From JAKFEW01 sp036675505 (lineage in GTDB: Bacteria > Cyanobacteriota > Sericytochromatia > S15B-MN24 > JAQBPE01): a stretch of 64,000 nucleotides of DNA. This document shows positions 32,264 through 40,632 of this stretch, in pieces (within the stretch, counting starts at the first letter, position 1; the number at the start of each line of letters is the position of its first letter). The stretch covers positions 1 to 64,000 of the forward strand of contig JAKFEW010000105.1 of the NCBI GenBank assembly GCA_036675505.1. The letters are read 5' to 3'. The translations under genes were made by a program, and so were the position numbers. Below the pieces are notes generated by a model that was not told the origin of the DNA, did no database searches, and was given only the letters and a program-made list of their open reading frames with translations.

Positions 32264-33301
32264 ATGCGTTCGAAATCGCTTCTCGCCGCCCTGGCTCTCG
32301 TGGCCGTCTGCGGCACCGCCACGCCGGCCTTCGCGCACGCGAACGCCGGCCCGGACATCAACCGTGAGCTGATGGTGGCCGCTGCCTCCGGGCAGACCTG
32401 GCGCGTGAAGTACCTCGTCGAGAACGGCGCCAACGTCAACTGGCGCGACGAAGAGGGCTACACGCCGCTGACCTGGGCCGCCCAACACGGCCACGCCCAG
32501 ATCGCGGAGTACCTGATCAGCCGCTTCGCCCAGGTCAACCCGACCGACAAGGCCGGCTACACGCCGCTCATGTGGGCCGCCCAGGAAGGCCACGTGGCCG
32601 TCATCGAGACGCTGCTCAAGAAGGGCGCGAACGCCTGGGTCGTCGACCGCCGCGGCGCGAACGCGATGACGCTCGCCCGCTGGTCGGGCAACGAGCGCGT
32701 CTACTCGATCCTGCGTGAGGCCGGCGGCACCGCCGACGCCCGCGCGATGACGTCGTGGACCGGGCCCGCCGGCATGACGCCCGCGACCGCCTGGACCGGC
32801 CCCAACACCTGGACCACCACCCCCACCGCCTGGACCGGCCCCGCCGCAGGCACCCCGGGCTACTGGAACGCGCCCGCCTATACGGCGCCCGCACCGCGCC
32901 CGGTGGTGATGTACGAGCCCATCACGGTGAACCCGCCGATCTACGAGAAGTACCAGGCCGCCCCGCTCAACCGCGATCACGCGGCGTTGCTCGCCCGCAA
33001 GTCCTGGGCGGTCAGCCGCCTGGCGGACGAGAGCTACCGCTTCCGCGCGGATTACGGCAGCTACGTCCAGGCCACGGCCTCCTACCTCAGCTGGGAGACC
33101 ATGGGCACGCTGAACGATCCCGACATGGAGGTCGGCAAGTACCTCAACGCGATGTACGGCAACCTCATGAAGAGCCGCGACCTCGCCCGCGCCCGCCGCG
33201 ACCTGGGCCGCGCCAAGAACATCCAGGATGCCCGCGGCGAGACGCTGTTCTCGCGCTACATCATCGAAGCCGACAAGGTCCTCCGCGACGCCGGCTGGTA
33301 A
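32264..33301 (+). CDS. Exported ankyrin-repeat protein
   Basis: 345 residues with a signal peptide (cleavage after 'TPAFA'). Three to four ankyrin repeats at about 35-150 ('MVAAASGQTWRVKYLVENGA', 'GYTPLTWAAQHGHAQIAEYL', 'GYTPLMWAAQEGHVAVIETL'). A Trp-Thr-Gly-Pro repeat region follows at about 162-200, with WTGP five times, and then an alpha-helical C-terminal domain of about 130 residues. A periplasmic protein-protein interaction role is likely. The leader 32082-32263 is relatively AT-rich, but I cannot pick a confident promoter. A strong terminator follows. Confidence 0.85.
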   Translation: MRSKSLLAALALVAVCGTATPAFAHANAGPDINRELMVAAASGQTWRVKYLVENGANVNWRDEEGYTPLTWAAQHGHAQIAEYLISRFAQVNPTDKAGYTPLMWAAQEGHVAVIETLLKKGANAWVVDRRGANAMTLARWSGNERVYSILREAGGTADARAMTSWTGPAGMTPATAWTGPNTWTTTPTAWTGPAAGTPGYWNAPAYTAPAPRPVVMYEPITVNPPIYEKYQAAPLNRDHAALLARKSWAVSRLADESYRFRADYGSYVQATASYLSWETMGTLNDPDMEVGKYLNAMYGNLMKSRDLARARRDLGRAKNIQDARGETLFSRYIIEADKVLRDAGW

Positions 33302-33318
33302 ACACCTTCGAACTCAAA

Positions 33319-33353
33319 GCGCCCGCCCCTTTCGGGGCGGGCGCCCGTTTTTT
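33319..33353 (+). terminator. Rho-independent terminator
   Basis: 11-bp perfect stem 33319-33329 / 33334-33344, loop TTTC, then CCG and six T (33348-33353), 17 bp after the ankyrin gene stop. Confidence 0.93.
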
Positions 33354-33393
33354 ACACCCCCGCACCCTTCCCCTCTCCGGGTGGGGACGACAC

Positions 33394-34359
33394 TCAGCGT
33401 TGCAGCTGGCGCGTGGTGAAGGCCGTGGCGTCGCTGCGGTCGGGGGCAACGTCGTCGGCGGTCAGGCCCGCGGCGGCGAGGGCCTTGCCGAAGTCGACAG
33501 CGGCGGCTTCGTAGCCCTCCGGCGGCAGCTTGTCGAGCGGCTCGGCTTCGATCTCGAAGGTGTCGACCCAGCGGCCGTCCGCGTCGCGGGCCTCATCGAA
33601 ATGCATGAAAAGCTCGAGGCCGCCGCCGACCTCGTCGCGCGGGACCTTCGTCGTCCAGCCGTGGCGGCGCTTCATGGCACTCGGGAAGAGTGCGGGCGGC
33701 TCGGCCCCCGGAACGGAGCCGGCCGGGAAGAACAGATCGGCACCGATCCAGGTCAGGTTCTTCCAGGCCACGTCCACCTCGCGGGCACGCTGGCGCAGTG
33801 GCTCGCCGCCATCGTCAAGCCACAGGAAGAACTCCTGGGTGCGCTGCAGCAGGTGGGTGGCAACAGGACCTTCCAGGCGGTCTTCCCAGGCGCGGTTGAC
33901 CGTGAGGCCGATCGGCAAGCCGATGCGCGCGACCTCGCGCCGTTCAACGACGCGGGAGATCTGCCACTCGACCTTGTCGGCGCGCACCTTGAGGCGAAGC
34001 TTCGCTGCGCCAGGGTCGGCCTGGCGGCGGTAGCCGGTGCCGTCCCAGGCGTCGAAGTAGTAATCCGTGCGGGGTGCCTGGGCCTTCCAGGGGAAGGCGT
34101 CGCGCAGGCGCAGGAATCCGTCCTCGGTGAGCGCCAGGCGGAATTCGGGCGCCGTGGCAGGAAGGGGGACGACGTCGGCCGCGCGGGCTGCGACCTTGCC
34201 AGCGCGCTTGGCGGCGAACGGCGCGGCGCCGGGGCGCTGGGTGCGATCTCCAGGACGGAGGAATGTGCCGGAGGGCAGGGATGCCCGGGAGGCACCGCAG
34301 CCGGCGAGGCAGGCCAGGACCAGCAGGGCAGCGATTGGGGCGGCGGGGCGGAAGGTCAT
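33394..34359 (-). CDS. Lipoprotein, possible CYTH-like domain
   Basis: 321 residues; lipoprotein signal with CLAGC (Cys21). From about residue 70 the sequence 'FRLALTEDGFLRLRDAF', 'DYYFDAWDGTGYRRQ', 'KLRLKVRADKVEWQISRVVE' follows the strand pattern of CYTH/triphosphate-tunnel proteins (Tyr-Phe-Asp-Thr, then Leu-Arg-Leu-Arg). The usual N-terminal ExExK is not evident, so catalysis is doubtful. Function otherwise unknown. No ribosome binding site is clear before the ATG at 34359. Confidence 0.65.
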   Translation of the reverse strand: MTFRPAAPIAALLVLACLAGCGASRASLPSGTFLRPGDRTQRPGAAPFAAKRAGKVAARAADVVPLPATAPEFRLALTEDGFLRLRDAFPWKAQAPRTDYYFDAWDGTGYRRQADPGAAKLRLKVRADKVEWQISRVVERREVARIGLPIGLTVNRAWEDRLEGPVATHLLQRTQEFFLWLDDGGEPLRQRAREVDVAWKNLTWIGADLFFPAGSVPGAEPPALFPSAMKRRHGWTTKVPRDEVGGGLELFMHFDEARDADGRWVDTFEIEAEPLDKLPPEGYEAAAVDFGKALAAAGLTADDVAPDRSDATAFTTRQLQR

Positions 34360-34573
34360 GGATCGGTTATCGGGAGGTTAATCACCGGACTTGCTACAGA
34401 CCTTTCGCTCCTCGGGGGCAACCTGGCCGAGGCTGGCGTCTCGCTTGGCCCCTAAGCATGCGGTCGAGGGATGGAAAGATGAGTTCCCTCAGACAGCCGG
34501 GGATTGGCTAATCTTGCGCCAGGCCGGGCGGGCAGGCAGAGCTTTTCAACAGGTGCTGGTGGGGCCGGCTTGG

Positions 34574-34585
34574 TATGATGAGCCT
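34574..34585 (+). promoter_or_regulatory. Leaderless-type -10 element
   Basis: GG then TATGAT at 34574-34579, 6 nt, ATG 34586. One of the best matches of the set. Confidence 0.6.
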
Positions 34586-35404
34586 ATGTCCACCATCCAG
34601 ATTCAGCTCGAAGGCGTCGAAGAGACGCTGCTCATCCCGCTCTGGGCCCGGGCCGAGGAAACGAAGCGGCCCGATGCGCTGGTGCGTGACCCGCAGGCCG
34701 TCGAGATGGTCGCGCGGATCGCCTACGACTTCGCCAAGTTCGCGGGTGACCAGGCCACGCTGACCGGCATCGCGATCCGCACGGCCCTGCTCGACGAGGC
34801 CGTGCGCACCTTCCTCGCGGCCCACCCGGGGGCCGTGGTGCTCAACCTCGCAGCGGGTCTCGACACGCGCTTCTTCCGCGTGGGCGAGCCGGCCCTGCGC
34901 TGGTACGAGGTGGACCTGCCCAACCCGATGGCGCTGCGCAAGCAACTGTTCACCCAGACCGAGCGCCACCGCTTCATCGCGGGCTCGGTGCTCGAGCCCG
35001 GCTGGCTCGAGGCCGTCGACGTGCCGCCTGGCACGCCTGTGCTCGTGATCGTCGAGGGCCTGCTCATGTACCTCGAGCGCGCTGAGATCCGCACGCTGTT
35101 GCGCAGCATCGCGACGCGCTTCCCGGGCGCCGAGGCGCTGCTCGAGGTGCTCGGGCGGCTCGCCACCGGCAATACCTGGTGGGTCCGCTCGGTCGCCAAG
35201 ACGCGCGCGAAGTTCGCGGGCGGCATCGACGACCCGCACGAGCTCGAGGCGCTCGACCCCGCCGCGCGGGTGCTCCAGACCTGGTACATGCTGGAGCAGC
35301 ATCCGGAGCGCTGGGGCATCTACGGCCTCGCGCGCTGGATCCCGCTCTTCCGCAACCAATACAAGATCGTCAGGCTGAGTCTCGCGGCGCCACCGGCAGC
35401 GTGA
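34586..35404 (+). CDS. SAM-dependent methyltransferase, leucine carboxyl methyltransferase (PPM1/TcmP) type
   Basis: 272 residues. Family landmarks are 'TAIRTALLDEAVRTFL'-like 'GIAIRTALLDEAVRTFLAAH' near residue 62, the SAM-binding 'VVLNLAAGLDTRFFRVG' near residue 86, 'RWYEVDLPNPMALRKQLF' near residue 110 and 'VLVIVEGLLMYLERAEIRTL' near residue 152. These match the O-methyltransferases that act on carboxylates or phenolic natural products (TcmP) or on protein C-termini. The substrate is unknown. Its last 35 bp overlap, tail-to-tail, the convergent histidine kinase gene. Leaderless-type start; the longer upstream frame is not used. Confidence 0.88.
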   Translation: MSTIQIQLEGVEETLLIPLWARAEETKRPDALVRDPQAVEMVARIAYDFAKFAGDQATLTGIAIRTALLDEAVRTFLAAHPGAVVLNLAAGLDTRFFRVGEPALRWYEVDLPNPMALRKQLFTQTERHRFIAGSVLEPGWLEAVDVPPGTPVLVIVEGLLMYLERAEIRTLLRSIATRFPGAEALLEVLGRLATGNTWWVRSVAKTRAKFAGGIDDPHELEALDPAARVLQTWYMLEQHPERWGIYGLARWIPLFRNQYKIVRLSLAAPPAA

Positions 35405-36200
35405 ACCAGAAGGTGCTGCCCGTGCCGGCCGAGCTCTCGACGCCGATGCGGCCGCCGTGCGCCTCGATCAGCCGCTTGCAGAGGAACAGGCCCATGCCGA
35501 GCCCGCCATGCGTCCGCGTGAGGCCCATGTCGAGCTGGCGGAAGCGCTGGAACAGCTTGCGCTGCTCGGGCTCCGGGATGCCGCAGCCGCTGTCCTCGAC
35601 CTCGACGCGCACCTGGCCGGGCAGGACGACCGCCCGCACGACCACCGTGCCGCCCGCCGGGGAGAACGCGATCGCGTTGGCGATCAACCGCGAGAGGATC
35701 TGGGCGATGCGTCCGTCGTCGCCGCGCACGGCGGGCGTCGGCTCCGGCACGCGTGGCACCAGCCGCACGCCCTTCGCGTCGGCGCGCGGGCCGAGCAACG
35801 TGATCACGTCTTCGATCAAGAATGGCAGCTCGACGTCTTCCATCCAGAGCGGCAGCTCGCCGGCGGTGAGCACGCTCGCGTCCAGCACGTCGCCGATCAA
35901 CCGCCCGAGCCGGTCGATCTCCAGGCCGATGGTCTCGAGGTAAGCGCGCTGGTCCGGGTTGAGCGTTCCTACGACCTCGTCGGCCAGCAGGTCATGCAAC
36001 CCGCCGATGACATGCAGCGGCGTACGCAGCTCGTGCGAGAGCACGCTGAGCAGCTCGTCCTTGTAGGTCTCGGCGCCCCTGGAGGCCGATTCGCGCGCGA
36101 TCAGCGGCGCAGACGGCCGCGCCGGCAGGCCGACCGTCTCGTCGGGCACGACCAGGACCAGGGTCGGGCGGACTTCGCGCTTCTGCTTCCAGCGGGGCAT
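35370..36200 (-). CDS. Sensor histidine kinase, cytoplasmic, no input domain
   Basis: 276 residues from ATG 36200. An N-terminal 40-residue segment precedes the HisKA domain with H-box 'LLSVLSHELRTPLHVIGG' and the HATPase_c domain with N-box 'LIANAIAFSPAG', G1 'DSGCGIPEPEQ' and G2 'GGLGMGLFLCKRL'. No transmembrane helix or PAS domain. A TTGCCA-N17-TATTAT promoter ends at 36259, which makes the most upstream ATG (36260) impossible, because it lies in the -10; 36200 (GAGG 9 nt upstream) or 36236 remain. Partner unknown; the degenerate regulator upstream at 36560 is on the same strand but lacks its phosphoacceptor. Confidence 0.9.
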   Translation of the reverse strand: MPRWKQKREVRPTLVLVVPDETVGLPARPSAPLIARESASRGAETYKDELLSVLSHELRTPLHVIGGLHDLLADEVVGTLNPDQRAYLETIGLEIDRLGRLIGDVLDASVLTAGELPLWMEDVELPFLIEDVITLLGPRADAKGVRLVPRVPEPTPAVRGDDGRIAQILSRLIANAIAFSPAGGTVVVRAVVLPGQVRVEVEDSGCGIPEPEQRKLFQRFRQLDMGLTRTHGGLGMGLFLCKRLIEAHGGRIGVESSAGTGSTFWFTLPVAPRDSA

Positions 36201-36258
36201 CAAGACGTACCTCGACTCTCTCACACTTGCCTGCATTGAACCCCGACACGTAGGAGAC

Positions 36259-36287
36259 ATAATACTTACTCAACGTTGTTATGGCAA
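36259..36287 (-). promoter_or_regulatory. Vegetative promoter of the histidine kinase gene
   Basis: Minus strand TTGCCA (36282-36287), 17-bp spacer, TATTAT (36259-36264). Expected start of transcription near 36251. Confidence 0.75.
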
Positions 36288-36490
36288 ATCGCCCGCCGAG
36301 ACTTTCCCGAGGCCCCTGAAATCCTGGCGCGCCAGCGCGCAGGCCGGTGACGCTCCTTGGAGGCCAAAACGCACGCCCGGTCAAGCACCGGGCGAACGCC
36401 TGGCCGGACAGGCTCACCAGGGGCCGAACAGAACAGGCGACCACCTGCCAACCGTCGTGTCGAGCCGGATGTCGGCGACCCCGACCAGCC

Positions 36491-36516
36491 CTACTTTACA
36501 ATAATTTATGAAGTAG
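36491..36516. promoter_or_regulatory. AT-rich inverted repeat with promoter-like elements
   Basis: CTACTT (36491-36496) and AAGTAG (36511-36516) flank an AT-rich centre. On the minus strand TTGTCA (36527-36532), 18 bp, TAAATT (36503-36508) could start a leftward transcript; on the plus strand TACAAT lies at 36497-36502. The rest of 36289-36559 holds only a hairpin at 36374-36394 (8-bp stem, loop CAAGC) and no convincing gene. Confidence 0.4.
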
Positions 36517-36559
36517 CTGCCGGCACTGACAAAACCATGGCGTTCCGAGGTCATAAGCC

Positions 36560-37252
36560 TCATGCATGGGCCTTCTGGAAAAGGTAGCCAGTCCCCTTCA
36601 CCGTCTCGATCGGCGGGCGCCGGTCCGGCGCGACGGCCTCGAGCTTGCGCCGGAGGTGGCAGATGTGGGTCTTGATGTGCTGGCCGTATGCCTCGCCGTC
36701 GCAGCCCCAGAGCTTGTCCTCCAGGCGCGACTTCGAAACGATGTTGCCGGCGTTCGACATGAGGTGATACAGCAGGCGCGTCTGCAGCGGCGTGAGCGGC
36801 ACCACCCGCTCGCGCACGTGCAGCTGCAGCAGCGCCGGCACCAACTTGAACTCGCCTACCTGTACGCGCTCCGACCCGTCGGACTCGCGGACCGGTGCGG
36901 TGGCCCGCCTGCGCAGATTTTCGATGCGGGCGATCAGCAGGCGCGGGCCGATCGGCCGCGCGAGCACTTCGTCCGCACCGGCCTCGTAGAGCGCCGCGGA
37001 AATTTCTTCCTCCTGGCGCCGCCCAATCGCGACGATCGGCGAATCGCCGATGGCGCGCACGCGGCGCACGAGCTCGAGCCCCCGATCCGGGTCCTGGACG
37101 CTCAGGACGACGAACGCGTTCGCTTCCTGCTTGCAGCGCCGGGCCACGGTTTCATCGGATTGGTACATCTCGACCCGGAAGCCTTCGTGCTCCAGGATCA
37201 CCTTCAACATCTCTCGCTCGAGCGCGTCCGGTTCGTAACCTAGGATGAGCAT
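36560..37252 (-). CDS. OmpR/PhoB-type regulator with degenerate receiver domain
   Basis: 230 residues from ATG 37252 (GGGGGGAAC ribosome binding site). The receiver-like domain (1-118) lacks the usual residues: the strand-1 acidic pair is reduced to 'LGYEPDALE', the phosphoacceptor position in 'VVLSVQDPDRGLEL' is Ser, and the strand-5 Lys is Arg in 'VLARPIG'. The C-terminal winged helix (about 135-228) is complete: 'VVPLTPLQTRLLYHLM', 'SRLEDKLWGCDGEAYGQHIK', 'HICHLRRKLEAV', 'IETVKGTGYLF'. It probably binds DNA constitutively or responds to a ligand or protein rather than phosphorylation. It lies upstream of the kinase and downstream of the Tad operon on the same strand. Confidence 0.88.
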   Translation of the reverse strand: MLILGYEPDALEREMLKVILEHEGFRVEMYQSDETVARRCKQEANAFVVLSVQDPDRGLELVRRVRAIGDSPIVAIGRRQEEEISAALYEAGADEVLARPIGPRLLIARIENLRRRATAPVRESDGSERVQVGEFKLVPALLQLHVRERVVPLTPLQTRLLYHLMSNAGNIVSKSRLEDKLWGCDGEAYGQHIKTHICHLRRKLEAVAPDRRPPIETVKGTGYLFQKAHA

Positions 37253-37422
37253 GTTCCCCCCGTGCCTCCCCTGTGTCGACGAATCCCCCGCCGGCTCCCT
37301 AAGTAGCCGACCATACATTGATACGACACGGCGGGGGTACATCACATGGCGTCTTGGCACAAAAAGCGTTGGGGGGCCCCGCAAGGCCCCCCGTGTTTAC
37401 TCGCTTCTCCGCCGATCCGCCA

Positions 37423-38313
37423 TCAACGATTGGCGAAAGCGTCCATAATCTTGAGGGCCGCGGGTCCGAGGATGATCACGAAGATCGAAGGGAAGATGCC
37501 GACCAGGAGCGGGAAGAGGATCTTGAGCGGCGCCTTCATCGCCTTCTCTTCCGCGCGCTGGCGGCGGCGGACCCGCAGGTAGGCGGCCTGGGCGCGCAGG
37601 ATCTGCGCGACGCCGACGCCGAGCATGTCACCCTGGATGAGCGCCGTGACCACGTGGCGCAGGTCGTCGCTGTCGTTGCGATCGGCCAGGTGGCGCAGCG
37701 CTTCGCCGCGCGCGACGCCCACCTGGACCTCGCTCAGGTAGCGGTTGAACTCCTCGTTGATCACCCGACAGGCGGGCGAGTTGCGCTTGGTGATCATCGC
37801 CATCGCCGAGTCGAGCGCCAGGCCCGCCTCCACGCTCGCCATGACCAGGTCGAGCGTGTCCGGCAGCATCGCGTCGATCGACCGCTGGCGCTTGGAGCCG
37901 CGCATCGCGACCAGCATGATCGGGATGAACAGCCCGATCAGGGCCGCGGGCACCGCCGCGAGCGCGTTGAAGGGCAGGACCATCAGGCCGAAGACGATCG
38001 CGAAGACCGCCTGGATGCCCAGCGTCATCCCGAAGTCGGCGCTGCTGTGCATGCCGGCCCGGCGCAGGAGCTTGCGCACGATGCCCAGGTAGTGGCCCGG
38101 CATCATACGCTCGACGTAGGGAGCGACGCTCCCGATGATGAAGTGGCGCCAGGAGGTGCCCCAGCTGGGGCCGACCTGGGTGACCGGGCCACCCGCCGCG
38201 CCGCCCGCGAATTGGCGGAGGCGCGCGTTCGCCAACGACCCGCCCGTGGCGGCGAAATAGGCGAACACCGCGGCGGATAGGCCACCGAAGAAGATGAGCC
38301 AGTAGAGTGTCAT
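37423..38313 (-). CDS. tadC: Tad pilus inner-membrane platform protein TadC
   Basis: 296 residues, T2SSF/GspF domain. One N-terminal membrane helix ('LIFFGGLSAAVFAYFAA'), two central ones ('AVFAIVFGLMVLPFNALAAV'), and a C-terminal one ('ILFPLLVGIFPSIFVIIL'). The cytoplasmic core contains 'LPDTLDLVMASVEAGLALDS' and 'ALIQGDMLGVGVAQILRAQA'. TadB and TadC form the platform that couples the TadA ATPase to Flp pilin assembly. Last gene of the leftward operon, 13 bp after TadB; 110 bp further begins an unrelated gene for a regulator. Confidence 0.92.
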   Translation of the reverse strand: MTLYWLIFFGGLSAAVFAYFAATGGSLANARLRQFAGGAAGGPVTQVGPSWGTSWRHFIIGSVAPYVERMMPGHYLGIVRKLLRRAGMHSSADFGMTLGIQAVFAIVFGLMVLPFNALAAVPAALIGLFIPIMLVAMRGSKRQRSIDAMLPDTLDLVMASVEAGLALDSAMAMITKRNSPACRVINEEFNRYLSEVQVGVARGEALRHLADRNDSDDLRHVVTALIQGDMLGVGVAQILRAQAAYLRVRRRQRAEEKAMKAPLKILFPLLVGIFPSIFVIILGPAALKIMDAFANR

Positions 38314-38326
38314 CGGTGTGGCCTCC

Positions 38327-39232
38327 TTAGAGCGTGATCTGGACGATGCGGCGGATCATCAAGGCGCCGGCGATCATCAAGGCGGTGGCGGCGCCGGCCA
38401 TATACTGGCCGCGGGGATCGGTGGCGAGTACCATCACGTAGTCGCGGTTGATGAAGTAGAACGCACCCGCGAGGGCCACCGGGATCGCGGTCAGGATCCA
38501 GCCCGACAGGCGGCCCATCGCCGTCAGCGTGCGGATCTGGCCGAGGACGGCCTGGCGATCGCGGATCGTGTCGTGCAGGTTGATCAAGATCTCCGACAGG
38601 TTGCCGCCGGTCTGGCGTTGCACCAGCAGGGCGGCGGCGAGCATCTCGCCCTCGATGCTGTTGAGGCGGAGCTGCATCCGGGCGAGCGCCTCCTCGAAGG
38701 CGAGCCCCATCGCGACCTCGTCGGCGAAGCGCGCGAACTCCGAGGCAAGCGGCTGCGGTCCTTCCTTGCCCACCATCTGGAGCGCCTGCTGGAAGCCCAG
38801 GCCGCTGCGCAGCGAGGTCGCCACGAGCATCAGGGCCAGCGGCAGCTGCGAGTTCATCTTGAGTTGCCTGCGGCCCTGCTCGAAGCGCAGCCGCAGGAAC
38901 AGGAAGACCACGCCCGCCGCAGCGCCGGGCAGCGCGAAGCCCTTGGGGGCGGCCAGCGCGGCGCCCACGACCGCGTGGGCGAAGGCCACGAACAGGAATT
39001 GGCTCGCGGTCCACTCCTTGCCCGCGCGGGCCAGGAAGGCCTGCCAGGCCCTGGGCAGCTTGAAGTTGTGCTGCGGCGCGGCGTCCTGCAGGACGACCGC
39101 GGGGCCACCCGCGCCGCCCAGCATCGCCCGCAGCCGCGAGTCGGAGAGGCTCATCATCGGCTGGAACGCCACGTAGGCGAACAGCGAGACCGAGATGAAC
39201 GAGAGCGCCAGGATGATCCAGACGGCCGTCAT
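38327..39232 (-). CDS. tadB: Tad pilus inner-membrane platform protein TadB
   Basis: 301 residues with T2SSF domain: helices 'WIILALSFISVSLFAYVAF', 'LFVAFAHAVVGAALAAPKG' and C-terminal ones; core 'LPLALMLVATSLRSGLGFQQ', 'ALLVQRQTGGNLSEILINLH'. The ATG overlaps the TadA stop (ATGA at 39229-39232), so it is translationally coupled; GGGAGGG lies upstream. An in-frame extension to 39418 overlaps TadA and is rejected. Confidence 0.92.
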   Translation of the reverse strand: MTAVWIILALSFISVSLFAYVAFQPMMSLSDSRLRAMLGGAGGPAVVLQDAAPQHNFKLPRAWQAFLARAGKEWTASQFLFVAFAHAVVGAALAAPKGFALPGAAAGVVFLFLRLRFEQGRRQLKMNSQLPLALMLVATSLRSGLGFQQALQMVGKEGPQPLASEFARFADEVAMGLAFEEALARMQLRLNSIEGEMLAAALLVQRQTGGNLSEILINLHDTIRDRQAVLGQIRTLTAMGRLSGWILTAIPVALAGAFYFINRDYVMVLATDPRGQYMAGAATALMIAGALMIRRIVQITL

Positions 39233-40632
39233 CAGGCGTTCCCTCCCTGGAAGCACGACAGCGGCAGATCGTAGCCATGGGCCTCGATCTTGCGCTGGCA
39301 GCGCGGCACGATGCCGGTCGGTCGGTGATGGCCGAGTAGCTCGCCTTCGGTGCTGCGCCCGGTGACCTGGTAGGTGAAGACTTCCTGCAGCAGGTAGACG
39401 TCGCCCTCCATGCCGCACAGCTCGGAGATCGACGCGATCCGGCGCTTGCCGTCGGCCGAGCGCTCGATCTGGACGATCAGGTCGAGGGCGGAGGAGACCT
39501 GCTCGCGGATCGCCCGGTGGGGCAGATCCATGCCGGCCATCAGCACCATCGTCTCGAGGCGTGAGAGCGCGTCGCGCGAGGTGTTCGCGTGGACCGTGGT
39601 CAGCGAGCCCTCGTGGCCGGTGTTCATCGCCTGCAGCATCGTCAGCGCCTCGCCGCCGCGCACCTCACCGATGATGATGCGGTCGGGGCGCATACGCAGC
39701 GTGTTGCGCAGCAGGTCGGCCTGGCTGATCGCGCCCGTGCCTTCCGTGTTGGCCTGGCGCGTCTCCAGCCGGATCACGTGCGGCTGCTGGAGCTGGAGCT
39801 CGGCCGCGTCCTCGATCGTGATCAGGCGCTCGCCGCCCGGGATGAAGCCCGAGAGCACGTTCAGGATCGTCGTCTTACCGGTGCCGGTACCGCCCGAGAC
39901 CAGGATGTTGAGCTTGCCCTCGACGCAGCGTCGCAAGAAGAGCGCCATCTGTTCGGTCATGGCGCCCTTGGCGAGCAAGTCGTCGACCGTGAGCGGATCC
40001 TTGCTGAAACGCCGGATCGTGAGCACCGGGCCGTTGAGCGCGAGCGGCGGGATGATCGCGTTGACGCGCGAGCCGTCCAGGAGACGGGCGTCGCACATCG
40101 GCGTCGACTCGTCGATGTGGCGGCCGATGCGGTGCACGATGCGGTCGATCACGCGCAGCATGTGCTGGTCGTTCGCGAACTCGATGTCGGTCTTGAGGAT
40201 CCGGCCGTTCTGCTCCACGTACACCCGGTCGCGGGCGTTGCACATGATTTCCGTGATCGAGTTGTCGCGCATCAGCGGCTCGAGCGGGCCGAGGCCCTGG
40301 ATCTCGTCGATCATCTCCTCGACGAGCTGGTCGACGCGCGCCCGCGTGATCATGTCGTTGCGCTTGGCCGCCGTCTCGGCCAGGAGCCGGCGCAACAGGT
40401 CGACCGACTCGGTGGTGAGCTTGTCGTCCTGGAGGTTCACGCCTTCGTCGACGAGGCGCGCATGCACGGCCTGCTTGAGGCCCTCGTAGTTGCCCTCGCC
40501 CGCGGTCTGGGGTCGGTAGGTCAGCGTGGCCTGGACGGGCTTGTCGTGGCCTGCGCTCGACTGAGCGAAGGTCAGATGCCCGGAGCCCTGCGCCGGCGTG
40601 GAAGCCGGCGCCGGGCGCTTACGCACGAACAT
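39232..40632 (-). CDS. tadA: Tad pilus assembly ATPase TadA/CpaF
   Basis: 466 residues. Hexameric secretion ATPase of the VirB11/CpaF group powering Flp pilus assembly. Walker A 'VSGGTGTGKTTILNVL' near residue 250, Asp box 'LITIEDAAELQLQQPHVIRL' near residue 275, Walker B 'RIIIGEVRGGEALTMLQAMN' near residue 320, His box 'GHEGSLTTVHANTSRDALSR' near residue 341. ATG 40632 chosen because the upstream part of the frame lies in TadZ. The start overlaps the TadZ end by 14 bp. Confidence 0.95.
   Translation of the reverse strand: MFVRKRPAPASTPAQGSGHLTFAQSSAGHDKPVQATLTYRPQTAGEGNYEGLKQAVHARLVDEGVNLQDDKLTTESVDLLRRLLAETAAKRNDMITRARVDQLVEEMIDEIQGLGPLEPLMRDNSITEIMCNARDRVYVEQNGRILKTDIEFANDQHMLRVIDRIVHRIGRHIDESTPMCDARLLDGSRVNAIIPPLALNGPVLTIRRFSKDPLTVDDLLAKGAMTEQMALFLRRCVEGKLNILVSGGTGTGKTTILNVLSGFIPGGERLITIEDAAELQLQQPHVIRLETRQANTEGTGAISQADLLRNTLRMRPDRIIIGEVRGGEALTMLQAMNTGHEGSLTTVHANTSRDALSRLETMVLMAGMDLPHRAIREQVSSALDLIVQIERSADGKRRIASISELCGMEGDVYLLQEVFTYQVTGRSTEGELLGHHRPTGIVPRCQRKIEAHGYDLPLSCFQGGNA

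Noticed and set aside
36357..36587. 76-codon plus-strand ORF between the kinase and the regulator
   Set aside because: No ribosome binding site, mixed composition, overlap with the regulator's 3' end and the hairpin; probably fortuitous.
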